From JACCTU01 sp963788055 (lineage in GTDB: Bacteria > Actinomycetota > Thermoleophilia > Gaiellales > Gaiellaceae), in the NCBI GenBank assembly GCA_963788055.1, contig CAWBFA010000002.1:744001-808000 (forward strand): DNA of 64,000 nucleotides, in the 5' to 3' direction. The position numbers and the translations under genes were made by a program. The notes below the pieces were generated by a model. The model was not told where the DNA came from, made no database searches, and worked only from the letters and a program-made list of their open reading frames with translations. Numbering within the stretch: position 1 is the stretch's first letter; every line of letters starts with the position of its first letter. Shown here piece after piece: positions 37,220-46,277 of the stretch.

Positions 37220-38652
37220 GCCACGATCCACGGGCCGCGCCACTTGCCGTGGCCGGCGACGAGCTTGTCCGCGGCCTCAGGCCCCCACGAGCCCGGGACG
37301 TACGGCTGGACCGGCGGCGGCGAGTCGAGCAGCGGCTGGATGATCCTCCACTGCTCCTCGACGCCGTCCTGGCGGGTGAAGCGCACGCTGTTGCCGACGA
37401 GCCCTGCTTGAAGGAGCACCTCGTACGGGGTCGCGCCCTCGCCGCCCTGCTCGGCGAAGTCGACGTCGAACTCGACCCGATCAGGCCCCATGGCGTCGGC
37501 GCGTCGCGCGTTGCGATCAGCCGGACGCCGGTCGACGGGTCGAGCTTGATCACGAGCTGGTTCGGCTCGGGGCTGCGCTGCGCCTTCGGGCCGAAGGCGA
37601 TCCGCGGCGGCTGCTTGAAGACGAGCCGCGCCTCGGTCTGCGTGATCGGCAGGCGCTTGCCGGTGCGGATGTAGAACGGCACGCCTGACCAGCGCCAGTT
37701 GTCGATGTCGAGCCGCAGAGCGGCGTACGTCTCGGTCGTCGAGTCCTTCGCGACACCGTCGATGTCGCGGTAGCCGTCGTACTGTCCCCGCACGTAGTGC
37801 TTCGGGTCGCCGTCTTGGATCGCACGGAAGACAGCCAGCTGGGCGTCCTTCAGCGTGTCGGGATCGCCTCCGGACGGCGGCTCCATCGCCACGGCGGCGA
37901 CAACCTGAAGGAGGTGGTTGACGACGACGTCGCGAAGCGCACCGACCGGGTCGTAGAAGTGGCCGCGGTCTTCGACCCCGAAGTCCTCTGCCATCGTGAT
38001 CTCGACGCACTCGACGTAATTCCGGTTCCAGACGGGCTCGAGCATCGTGTTCGCGAACCGGATGTAGAGGGCCTCCTCGAGACCCATCTTCCCGAGGAAG
38101 TGGTCGATCCGATAGATCTGCCACTCGTCTGACGTACTGGTGGAGCTCGTCCGCGAGCTCCCCGGCCGATTCGCCGTCGTGCCCGAACGGTTTCTCGACG
38201 ATGATCCGCCCCGTCGTCCGTCAGTCCGGCCTCCGAGAGCCCCTTGACCACCCGTCCGAAGAGGAACGGCGGGATCTCGAGGTAGAAGACCGGCGTCCGC
38301 GCGCCCTTGATCGCTGCGCCGACGCGCTCGTAGGTCGAGTCGTCGCCGAAGTCGCCCTGGACATAGGACAGGCGACGCAGCGAGGCGCTCGAACACCTCC
38401 GGGTCGATCTGCTCGCCCGCGGTCTCGATCGACGTCTCGGGCGCGGTCGCGCAGCTGGTCGACGCGTCCAGTCGTCGACGGCCACGCCGACGATCGGGCA
38501 ATCGAGCAGCCCGCGGCCTCGAGCCGGTAGAGCGATCGGAAGGTCATCACCTTCGCCAGATCGCCGGTGATGCCGAAGATCACGAGGACGTCGGCGACTC
38601 CACGAGCCCACGTCGACGCCTCGGTCGGCGCCGTGCGCGTCATCGTTGCCAT
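37216..38652 (-). CDS. zwf: Glucose-6-phosphate 1-dehydrogenase, several frameshifts
   Basis: Five or more indels lie between 38520 and 37490; bridged, the protein is about 480 residues. ATG at 38652 with GGGAGG. Nucleotide-binding: DVLVIFGITGDLAKVMTFRS. Catalytic: YRIDHFLGKMGLEEALYIRF, with the substrate Lys and His in RIDHFLGK. Further: FANTMLEPVWNRNYVECVEI, SGVPFYIRTGKRLPI, QPYVPGSWGPEAADKLV. It makes 6-phosphogluconolactone and NADPH in the oxidative pentose phosphate pathway. It heads the GH15-GMC-MFS-epimerase operon and diverges from the SCP2-debranching genes. Confidence 0.88.
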
Positions 38653-38819
38653 CTCAAGCCTCCCTTCGAGGGCCAGACGGATCAACGGTAGGCGTCGCCC
38701 GGGCCGGCGAACATCCCCCATAATCGGATGAACGCGGCCCTTTCATCCCTTCCGCACGATGCCGCCCGAGCAGTTCCGTGAGGTGGAATCGCACGCGAGC
38801 ACCCGGAGGGAGGACGGCG
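38653..38819. other. Divergent intergenic region between zwf and SCP2 genes
   Basis: 167 bp that must contain both promoters. It holds CATCC (38712-38716) and GGATG (38726-38730) with 9-bp spacing, similar to but not the same as the 17-bp operator. I see no clear sigma-70 boxes. The strong ribosome binding sites of both genes are at its edges. Confidence 0.4.
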
Positions 38820-39154
38820 ATGGCCGACGACGACCGCGGAATTCTTCGAACAGCTCGCCGAGCGCGAGCACGAGCCCCTGCTCGAGAAGGTGACCGGAAC
38901 GCTGCGCTTCGACCTGAAGGACAACGGCAAGACCGACGCGCTGGCGCGTCGCGATCAAGAAGGGCGACGTCGCCGTCTCCCGCGCGAACGAGGCCGCGGA
39001 CTGCGTCGTCCGGACCGACCGCGCCACGTTCGAAAAGATCGTCGCCGGGAAGGCGAACCCGTTCACGGCGATGCTCCGCGGGACTGTCGGCCTCGAGGGC
39101 GACACCGAGCTGATGGTGATCTTCCAGCGGATCTTCCGAGAGGAGAAGTCATGA
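38820..39154 (+). CDS. SCP2 sterol-binding domain protein, two frameshifts
   Basis: About 110 residues across indels near 38832 and 38948. ATG at 38820 follows GGAGGGAGG. The SCP2 pattern is clear: VTGTLRFDLKDNGKTD, AIKKGDVAVSRANEAADCVV, RTDRATFEKIVAGKANPFTA and GDTELMVIFQRIF. Bacterial SCP2 proteins bind hydrophobic ligands such as acyl-CoA; the role here is unknown. The TGA overlaps the ATG of the debranching enzyme gene, which couples the two. Confidence 0.82.
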
Positions 39155-41221
39155 GCGAAGACCTCGTCCAGATCCTCGACGGCAACACGTTCGTCGTCAG
39201 CGACGCACGCGGAGACATCGAGGCGTCGCTCACCGATCCGACCGGGCTCTTCTCGTTCGACACCCGCTTCCTCTCGAAGTGGATCCTCACGGTGGACGGC
39301 GAGCGGCTGAACCCGCTCTCGGTCGACGACCTCCAGTACTTCCAGTCGCGCTTCTTCCTCGTTCCCGGGACCGGAACCGTCTACGTGGACGCGAAGCTCT
39401 CGGTGATCCGAACGCGCGCCGTCGGCGACGGGTTCCACGAGGAGCTGACGATTCTCAACCACGACGAGAAGCCGGTCGAATCTGACCGTGCGCGTCGAGG
39501 CCGGCTGCGACTTCGCGGACCTGTTCGAGGTCAAGGACGCGCTGAAGAAGAAGGGCAAGTACTCGACGACGATCGAGAAGGCCCGTCTCGTCCTCGGCGT
39601 ACGAGCGCGACACCTTCACGCGCTCGACCGAGATCTCTGCGTCGGCCCGCGCGAAGCTCGACAAGCAAGGGCTGACGTTCAAGGTGCGCGTCGAGCCGCA
39701 GGGCTCGTGGTCGACCGACCTCGACGTCGTCACCGCCGTCGGCGCGGGCGGGAACTACGTCCAGCCGAAGTACGCGCGAGATGGACGAGCGCGACCGAAC
39801 ATGGAACGCAGCCTCGAGCGCTGGCTCGACGATGCGCCGAGGCTCGAGTGCGACTGGGACCCGCTGAAGTCGACGTACCGACGCAGCCTCATCGACCTCG
39901 CCGCACTCCGGTTCTCGCCGCCGGTCGCGGGCGGCCGAAGCCTCCCCGCGGCCGGTCTGCCGTGGTTCATGACGATGTTCGGCCGCGACAGCATCTTCAC
40001 GAGCCTTCAGGCGCTCCCGTTCACGCCCGAGCTCGCCGCGACGACGCTGCTCGCGCTCGGCGACTGGCAGGGCGTGCAGCGTCGACGACTTCCGCGACGA
40101 GGATCCCGGACCGGATCCTCCACGAGATGCGATACGGCGAGATGACAGCGTTCGAGGAGCGCCCGCACTCGCCGTACTACGGCTGCGCCGACGCGACGCC
40201 GCTCTACGTCGTGCTGCTCGACGAGTACGAGCGGTGGACCGGCGACCGCAAGCTCGTGCGCGACCTCGAGCGCGAGGCCCGCGCGGCGCTGAACTGGATC
40301 GACGAGTACGCCGACCTGATGGGCAACGGCTACGTCTCCTACAAGCGGCGGAACGAGGAGACGGGCCTCGAGAACCAGTGCTGGAAGGACTCGTGGGACT
40401 CGATCTCCTACCGCGACGGCAGGCTGCCGGGCTTCCCGCGGGCGACCGCCGAGCTGCAGGGCTACGCGTACGACGCGAAGGTGCGCGGTGCGCGCCTCGC
40501 CCGCCTCGTCTGGAAGGACAAGGAGCTCGCCGACCGGCTCGAGAAGGAGGCGGCCGACCTCAAGCGGCGGTTCAACCGCGACTACTGGGTCGACGACGGC
40601 GGCTACTTCGCGCTCGCGCTCGACCCCGACGGCAACCAGGTCGACTCGCTCGCCTCGAACAACGGCCATCTCCTCTGGAGCGGCATCGTCGAGAAGTCGA
40701 AGGCGAAGTCGGTCGCGGCGAACCTGATGGGGCCGAGGCTCTTCTCCGGCTGGGGCGTGAGGACGCTCGCGCAGGGCGAAGGGCGCTACAACCCGATCGG
40801 CTACCACGTCGGAACCGTCTGGCCGTTCGACAACTCGTTCATCGCCTGGGGCCTCCGGAACTACGGCTTCAAGGACGAGGCAGCGCGAGATCGCGGCGGG
40901 CATCCTCGACGCGGCCGAGTGCCTTCAAGGGCCGCCTTCCGGAGGCGTTCGGCGGCTACGAGCGGGCGCAGACCAAGTACCCGGTGCAGTACCCGACGGC
41001 GTGCAGCCCGCAGGCCTGGTCGACCGGGACGCCGCTGCTGCTGCTGCGGACGATGCTCGGGCTCGAACCGATCGGCGACCGCCTCGTCGTCGACCCGGCG
41101 CTTCCGGCGGGGATCGGGCTGCTCGCGCTGCTTGAGATCCCCGGACGCTGGGGCCATGTCGACGCGTTCGCGCGCGGGCGAGATCAGATCCTGGGGGGAG
41201 CTCACGCCGGCAGCTCGGTGA
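39151..41221 (+). CDS. Amylo-alpha-1,6-glucosidase (glycogen debranching enzyme), several frameshifts
   Basis: About 690 residues over indels near 39480, 39600, 40075, 40895 and 41180. It starts MSEDLVQILDGNTFVVSDAR at 39151. The N-terminal GDE domain reads FSFDTRFLSKWILTVDGERL. The (alpha/alpha)6 glucosidase domain has LPWFMTMFGRDSIFTSLQAL, DRILHEMRYGEMTAFEERPH, ENQCWKDSWDSISYRDGR, GYHVGTVWPFDNSFIAWGLR and YPTACSPQAWSTGTPLLLLR. The Asp/Glu residues in FGRDS and HEMRYGE are typical. It removes branch glucose from glycogen-like polymers; some homologues act on other oligosaccharides. The exact C terminus is not sure, TGA at 41219-41221 in the last supported frame. Confidence 0.82.
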
Positions 41222-41545
41222 CCAGACGAACGGAAAGGGAAAACCCGCGCGAGCCCGGTCCCGGACCTAGGGCGAATACGACCTCATCTGCGTCGGCTCA
41301 CCGACCTGCGTTCTTCAAATCGAGCGTGCCGGTCCGCTCGTACCTGAAATCGGAGGAGGCGGAGCGAATTCTCGGGGAAGCGCTTCACCGCCTTCGTGGT
41401 CTGCCGGCGGTACTGGAGCACCAACCTGAGGGCGTGAAGAAGCTCGGCGCGTAACCGAGGACCCAAGCCGCGCAACCGGCGATCCAATGAGCGACCAGAG
41501 CGATTCGGCCTTCGTGATCACTTCAGAGGATGAAAGGAAGTTCGC
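41222..41545. other. Gap without a convincing gene
   Basis: 324 bp between the debranching enzyme and the AhpD-like gene. Short open frames exist on both strands (for example minus-strand 41284-41487), but none has a good start, ribosome binding site or recognisable motif. Part of the gap is less GC-rich than the surroundings (41300-41400). I see no tRNA, terminator hairpin or operator in it. It may hold a decayed gene. Confidence 0.4.
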
Positions 41546-41890
41546 CTAGTAGATCGCCTCGAACGCTTCTGCGACGTCGTAGCCGAGCGCGAGCGCGAGG
41601 TTCGGCGCGGCCGAAACGACGCGCGCGACCCCGACGATCGGCAGCACCGCGATCAACGTGCCTACGATCTCGTCTTCGGTCAGGCCCGCGTCGAGGCCGG
41701 CGGCCGCCGCGCTCATGTACGACGGCGGCGCCGCGTCGATTGCGATCAGGCACGCGATGCGGGCGAGTGCGTGCGCGCGTGGATCGAGCCCTGAGAGAAC
41801 CGGGCTCGCACGCTCCGCCGACAACAACGCGCCGATGTAGGCGTCGTCGCGCAGGGCGAGCCTGCGCAGGGTGAGCTTGTAATCCTCCAT
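41546..41890 (-). CDS. Carboxymuconolactone decarboxylase/AhpD-like protein
   Basis: 114 residues from an ATG. All-helical, with SGLDPRAHALARIACLIAID, then MSAAAAGLDAGLTEDEIVGT and LIAVLPIVGVARVVSAAPNL, the ordinary CMD-fold pattern. The CxxC redox pair of AhpD is absent (the place reads IDAAPPSYM), so peroxidase-coupled reduction is unlikely. Function unknown. It is directly downstream of the LuxR gene. An operator 45 bp before its start overlaps the LuxR stop, so it likely has its own promoter. Confidence 0.8.
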   Translation of the reverse strand: MEDYKLTLRRLALRDDAYIGALLSAERASPVLSGLDPRAHALARIACLIAIDAAPPSYMSAAAAGLDAGLTEDEIVGTLIAVLPIVGVARVVSAAPNLALALGYDVAEAFEAIY

Positions 41891-41935
41891 CTCGAACGCT
41901 TTGCTCCATTGGACGGCGGACCGCGCCGCGACACA

Positions 41936-41952
41936 TCATCCCGGTCGGGTGA
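41936..41952. promoter_or_regulatory. 17-bp palindromic operator, copy 12 (one mismatch, overlaps LuxR stop)
   Basis: TCATCCCGGTCGGGTGA, one mismatch in the left half. It is 45 bp upstream of the AhpD-like start at 41890. The TCA at 41936-41938 is the complement of the LuxR TGA stop. Confidence 0.72.
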
Positions 41953-44209
41953 AATCCACCGGGCGTGACGCGACCGCCTCGTCGACGAGCCCGAGCTCGA
42001 TCGCCCGCGCGATCGCCTCGCTGCGGCTCGTCGCGTCGAGCTTGCGATAGACCGAGATCGCCTGCGTCTTGACGGTGTTCCGCGAGACGAAGAGCCGCTC
42101 TGCGATCTCCCGAAAGGAGAGGTGAGTCGTGAGCAGAGGCAGCAGCCGGAGCTCCGCGTTGGTGAGCGTGGACGCCCAGCCGGATCCGGTCCCGGAGAAC
42201 GAGGCCAGCTCCTCCCTGAGCTCCACCGCTCGACCGGCGAGCAGCCCGAGATCGGGCCGCGCATGCAGGACGTCGTCGACCTCGAGCGACAGCGTGCGCG
42301 CGCCGTGGCCGTCGGAGAGCTCGAGATGTGCGCGTGCGAGCTCGAGCAGGGTCTGCGCGGCGAACCACGAGAGGCCCGGCGTAATCCTCGGCCGAAGGCG
42401 CTGCGCAGCGATCAGCTCGCGGCGGGCCTTCGCTCCTTGACCGCGCGCGAGCGCGACCCGTGCGCTCGCGGCAAAGAGGATCGCGGTGACGGTGTAGTCG
42501 CCCGGTGTCTCGTCTTCCACGAACTTCCGCGCGCGGTCGAGCTCCCCCTCCGCCGCTTCGAGGTCGCCACGCGCGAGCGCCAGCAGCGCTCGTTCGGAGT
42601 AGGCGACAACGCCGGCGTAGATCGCGCCCTTCACGGCGGCGGCTTCTCCCGCCTCGACGAGCAGCGAGTTGGCCTCCTCGGTCCGGCCCGCCAGGAGCTT
42701 CGCGATCGCGCGAAGCAGCATGGCGGCCGGCAGCCACGGGCTCTGCGGGCTCAGCTCGGAGATCGCAAGCTCGGCGTCGGCCTCCATCTCGACGACGCCG
42801 TGCCGGCACAGCAACGCCCGGACAATCGCCGCCCACGGACGAAGCGAGACACTCCCGTCCGGCATCGGGCCGTCGTAGGTCGAGTTCTCGACCGCCATCG
42901 CCCACCGCTCCGCGTCGTCAGGACGCCCGCTGAGGGCATGGAGCCAGGCCCCGAACACGGCGACCGCCGGATAGCGGTCGAGCAGCTGAGGCTCGTCGAA
43001 GGCGGCGAGCCACTTCTCGACGGTCGCCGCTCGGCCGGTTCGGTAGAAGGGAAACGCGTTGGCGGCCACGAGTGCCGCTGTTGCGTCAAGGTCGCCGGCG
43101 GCAAACGCGTGACCGATCGCCCAGTCGATCATCCTGTTGTCGACGCACCAGACCGATGCGCGGCGGTTCAGGTCCGCAACCTGCTCCGGCTCTCGGCCGG
43201 CGAGCTCCGCCTGGAGCATGTCGCGAAAGAGATGGTGGTAGCGGTACCACTCGCCGTGGTGGTCGAGCGGGACGACGAAGAAGTTCGCGTGCGCGAGGGC
43301 CTCGAGCGTCTGGGCCGAATCGGCGCGATCGAGCACGGCGTCGCAGAGCGGCGCCGTCATTCGGTCGAGCACGGACGTCCGCATCAGGAACTCAACGTCG
43401 TGCGAGCTGAGCTGCGACAGCTGCTCGGACCGGAGGTATTCCGCAACGAACCGGTCGTCGCCGGCGAAGTCGGCCACCGTCGCGTGCTCGGGCGTTGCTT
43501 GGAGCGAGAGTGCCGCCAGGTAGAGGCCTGCAGGCCAGCCTTCGGCGCGCGCGTTCAGCTGGTGCGCGTCCTCGTCCGAGACGTGCGCGCCTGCGGCGGT
43601 CAGGAGGGCGAAGGCCTCGGAGTCGCTGAGTGCGAGCTCGCTCGGGCCGACTTCGACCAGCTCGCCGTTGGCGCGGAACCGGGCCAACGGCAGCCTCGCC
43701 TCCTCCCTACCCGCGAGAACCAGCAGCGAGCCGTGTGGGATGTGCAGGGCAAGCGCGCCGACCGCATCCAGCGAACGTGAGTCGTTCAGCTCGTGGAGGT
43801 CGTCCAGCACCAGCACGATCGGCTTGGCGACGGAGGCAAGCGCCGAGCCGAGACGCGGGACGCCCGTCGACCAGAGGGAGTCGCTCCCCGCCGCAACTCC
43901 ACGGAAGACACTCTCTTGGATCGGCTCGACCTCGTTCAGGGCGGAGGCGACGTAGCTCAGGAGGACGACGGGGTCGTTGTCCGAGCCGTCGAGCGACACC
44001 CAGGCGAACGGCCGACGGTCCTTTGCCGCCCACTGGGCGATCAGCGTCGTCTTCCCGTAGCCGGCCGGCGCGACGATGCTGACGAACCGTGCCTGGCGAC
44101 TTCCGCGCAGACGGCTGACGAGCGCGCTACGCCGGAGCGCCTCCCGACGCACAGGTGGAACGGCGAGCTTCGAAGGGCAGAGCTCGAAACCCGCGGGCGG
44201 GCCCTTCAC
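41936..44209 (-). CDS. MalT-like (LAL) LuxR-family transcriptional regulator, intact
   Basis: 757 residues, uninterrupted, ATG start. Order: N-terminal CPSKLAVPPVRREALRR; Walker A APAGYGKTT (about 47-55); Walker B IVLVLDDLHEL (about 131-141); the EGWPAGLYLAALSLQ motif of the family near 228; WYRYHHLFRDMLQAEL near 320; TPR-like helices from about 350 to 680; C-terminal LuxR HTH (about 690-745) with LTNAELRLLPLLTTHLSFRE and RLFVSRNTVKTQAISVYRKL. Members use ATP and an inducer to oligomerise and activate transcription, like E. coli MalT. No sensory partner is seen. An operator is 183 bp upstream, another at its stop, which fits autoregulation. It is the best candidate for reading the palindromes in this window. 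Confidence 0.92.
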   Translation of the reverse strand: MKGPPAGFELCPSKLAVPPVRREALRRSALVSRLRGSRQARFVSIVAPAGYGKTTLIAQWAAKDRRPFAWVSLDGSDNDPVVLLSYVASALNEVEPIQESVFRGVAAGSDSLWSTGVPRLGSALASVAKPIVLVLDDLHELNDSRSLDAVGALALHIPHGSLLVLAGREEARLPLARFRANGELVEVGPSELALSDSEAFALLTAAGAHVSDEDAHQLNARAEGWPAGLYLAALSLQATPEHATVADFAGDDRFVAEYLRSEQLSQLSSHDVEFLMRTSVLDRMTAPLCDAVLDRADSAQTLEALAHANFFVVPLDHHGEWYRYHHLFRDMLQAELAGREPEQVADLNRRASVWCVDNRMIDWAIGHAFAAGDLDATAALVAANAFPFYRTGRAATVEKWLAAFDEPQLLDRYPAVAVFGAWLHALSGRPDDAERWAMAVENSTYDGPMPDGSVSLRPWAAIVRALLCRHGVVEMEADAELAISELSPQSPWLPAAMLLRAIAKLLAGRTEEANSLLVEAGEAAAVKGAIYAGVVAYSERALLALARGDLEAAEGELDRARKFVEDETPGDYTVTAILFAASARVALARGQGAKARRELIAAQRLRPRITPGLSWFAAQTLLELARAHLELSDGHGARTLSLEVDDVLHARPDLGLLAGRAVELREELASFSGTGSGWASTLTNAELRLLPLLTTHLSFREIAERLFVSRNTVKTQAISVYRKLDATSRSEAIARAIELGLVDEAVASRPVDFTRPG

Positions 44210-44392
44210 AACGCGCCGCGGCGCAGTCGACGCGCGGCGGCGTCTCAGAGGTGCGCCGTGCTTATCGAACCGCTGCGAGATCGTCGCGGCGGCAACCTCG
44301 GTTCAATCCGCCTCCCTTTAGGCCCCTACCCGATGACCAAACCTAGGGTACTGAGGCCGTGTCGGACTCCGCAAGGTTCCCTAGGAACGAAT

Positions 44393-44409
44393 CACCCGGT
44401 TCGGGCGAC
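44393..44409. promoter_or_regulatory. 17-bp palindromic operator, copy 13 (one mismatch)
   Basis: TCACCCGGTTCGGGCGA, one mismatch (GGGCGA). It lies between the AI-2E transporter stop (44419) and the LuxR gene, 183 bp before the LuxR ATG, in the only upstream region of that regulator. Confidence 0.65.
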
Positions 44410-44418
44410 TCGCCCGAC

Positions 44419-45600
44419 TCAGCCGCTGCCGGGCACGGGTGCTGCCTCCGGCACCGGTTCTTCAGGAGGCGCGCGCTCCGGACGCCGGATCAGCTCGAGA
44501 TCCCGGGCGATGTGGACGGCGGCGGAGGTCAGCGGGGCGCCGAGCACGAGGCCCACCATCCCGAAGAGGGAGCCTGCGCCGATCGTCACGATCAGAACGA
44601 CCAATGGGTTCAGCCCCAACGTTGCGCCGAACGCGACCGGCTGGAGGATGTTCTGGAGCAGGCCGTTCGCCAGCAGGACGACGACGAGCATGATCACCGC
44701 CGTCGTCGTTCCCTCGGTCGCCAGCGCGATCACGACCGCGAACGCCCCCGAGACGACCGCGCCGATGAACGGGACGTACGCCGTCACGAACGTGACCACG
44801 GCGATCGTTCCCGCGAGCGGAACGCCCAGAATGAGCGCTGCGACCCCGACGACGACCCCGTTGAACACCGCCACGATCGTCACTCCGAGGAAGTACCTTC
44901 GGAGCGAGTTCAGGACGTCGCCCGTGACGGTGGTCGCGACGGGAACGGGGACGCCGAGGTGGCGGTCGACGAATCTGCGGATCGCCTGCCCGTCCTTGAG
45001 CAGGAAGAACGTCGAGAAGAGCGTGAACGAGAGGAAGAACGCCAGCGAGGTCAGGCCCTCGATCCCGCCGGCCACGCCTTGCAGCAGCGTCGTGCCGATA
45101 TCGGGCACAGCCTTTGCCACGTCCTGGCTCGCGCCCGACGTTCCGTTCGCGCCGGCGTCGTTCGCCCAGCCCTGGATCTTGTCCAGCGCCTGAGACGCCG
45201 CCGCGCGGATCTCCGCCGAGTTCTCGACGATGCCGCCGAAGACGAGCAGCGCCACCACGACGGCGAGCGCGAGCAGCAGCAAGAGCACCAGCGCCGAGCC
45301 TGCGGCACGCGGAATGCGGCGGCGCTGCATCGCGGCCACGAGCGGGCTGGCCACTGCGGCGATGATCGTTCCGGCCACGACGGGCGAGACGATCGTGGAG
45401 ATCTCTCCGAGCAGCAGGATCGCGCCGGCAAGCACCGCCCCCAGGCCGACGAGGAACCACGAGAGCAGCCCAAGGTCGCGCAGCCACGTCGGCGCCTCGA
45501 ACATCCGCGAGAGCTCGCCCTCGCTGATGCCGCCGAGCCCGTCGTCGGTCGGCTGCTCCGGCGGGGTCGCGTGCGTCCGATGACGTCGCGTGAAGGCCAT
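44419..45600 (-). CDS. AI-2E family transporter (TqsA/PerM-like)
   Basis: 393 residues from the ATG at 45600 (an upstream start at 45618 is possible). Eight transmembrane helices in the family order: two pairs near the N terminus (GLLSWFLVGLGAVLAGAILL), a soluble middle part, then FFLSFTLFSTFFLLKDGQAI and the C-terminal RYFLGVTIVAVFNGVVVGVA, VPFIGAVVSGAFAVVIAL and NGLLQNILQPVAFGATLGLN with the conserved QP. Members export autoinducer-2 or act as Na+/H+ antiporters; which applies here is unknown. A Pro/Glu-rich tail ends it. Operator 67 bp upstream. Confidence 0.87.
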   Translation of the reverse strand: MAFTRRHRTHATPPEQPTDDGLGGISEGELSRMFEAPTWLRDLGLLSWFLVGLGAVLAGAILLLGEISTIVSPVVAGTIIAAVASPLVAAMQRRRIPRAAGSALVLLLLLALAVVVALLVFGGIVENSAEIRAAASQALDKIQGWANDAGANGTSGASQDVAKAVPDIGTTLLQGVAGGIEGLTSLAFFLSFTLFSTFFLLKDGQAIRRFVDRHLGVPVPVATTVTGDVLNSLRRYFLGVTIVAVFNGVVVGVAALILGVPLAGTIAVVTFVTAYVPFIGAVVSGAFAVVIALATEGTTTAVIMLVVVLLANGLLQNILQPVAFGATLGLNPLVVLIVTIGAGSLFGMVGLVLGAPLTSAAVHIARDLELIRRPERAPPEEPVPEAAPVPGSG

Positions 45601-45667
45601 GTCGCTGCTCGCGCGCACGTTGCGCCGAGACAGCGCCGATTGAAACGGAGCCGTCGGCGCCGGAACA

Positions 45668-45684
45668 TCGCCCGAATCGGGTGA
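45668..45684. promoter_or_regulatory. 17-bp palindromic operator, copy 14 (one mismatch)
   Basis: TCGCCCGAATCGGGTGA, one mismatch (TCGCCC). It is 67 bp upstream of the AI-2E transporter ATG, between that gene and the minus-strand gene ending at 45698. Confidence 0.7.
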
Positions 45685-45697
45685 ACCCGACGTGCCG

Positions 45698-46208
45698 CTA
45701 GTGCGACAGCGCGGCCTTCAGCGCAACGATCGCGCTCCCCAGCAGGAGGTTGAGCGCGACCACGACGGTCGGTCCGCGACCCGCTCAACGCCTCGACCCT
45801 GGCGTAGCGCAGGCCCTGCACGCCGAGCGTCGCGACTCCCAGCCCGAGCGCGAGCCAGACGGCCCTCGACTCGCGCAGAGTCCCGAGAGCGCCGAGCGTC
45901 AGCGCGACCGTCGGCGCGAGTGCAGCCAGGGGGATCGCCGCCTCGCGACGTGCGAGTCGACGCAGCTCGGTCCAATCGAGCCGGCGGCCGGTGTCGATGC
46001 TCTCTTCGAGGCCATGGGCGTAGACGTGCGCGAGCCAGAAGACGATCGCCGACGAGCCGACGAACCCCGCCAGCCGCCCGGCGTCGGCGGCCCCCGCGCC
46101 CGCCGCGATCACCGACATCGCCACGATCGTCCCGTAGACCGTGCCCGCGATCGAGCGACTCGACCCGAGCAAGAGGCGGCTCACGGCGCTCGGTTCGTGC
46201 TTCGACAC
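45698..46208 (-). CDS. Four-helix membrane protein of unknown function, one frameshift
   Basis: About 169 residues from an ATG at 46208. Hydrophobic stretches: SIAGTVYGTIVAMSVIAAG, LAGFVGSSAIVFWLAHVYAH, IPLAALAPTVALTLGALGTL, AVWLALGLGVATLGVQGLRY. After an indel near 45780 the last part reads VVVALNLLLGSAIVALKAAL and stops at TAG 45698-45700. The HVYAHGLEE segment is notable. I recognise no named domain with certainty. It is cotranscribed perhaps with the AI-2E gene downstream, though that has its own operator. Confidence 0.62.
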
Positions 46209-46277
46209 CGCGCGATTCTCTCAGTTCACCTCGTCTGGACGATGTGCCGTCACCCCGCCCGGTCGCACGATGGCGAC

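Noticed and set aside
38712..38731. Operator-like CATCC...GGATG before zwf
   Set aside because: Spacer is 9 bp between shorter halves, not the invariant 5 bp, and base match is poor.
41300..41345. Possible tRNA-like TTCAAATC loop
   Set aside because: The flanking bases do not form a T-stem and no acceptor or anticodon arms are seen.
46226..46266. Two operator-like left halves before the lipoprotein gene
   Set aside because: Right halves are too degenerate (GGACGA, GGTCGC) to list as sites; the 24-bp offset is mentioned only as supporting pattern.
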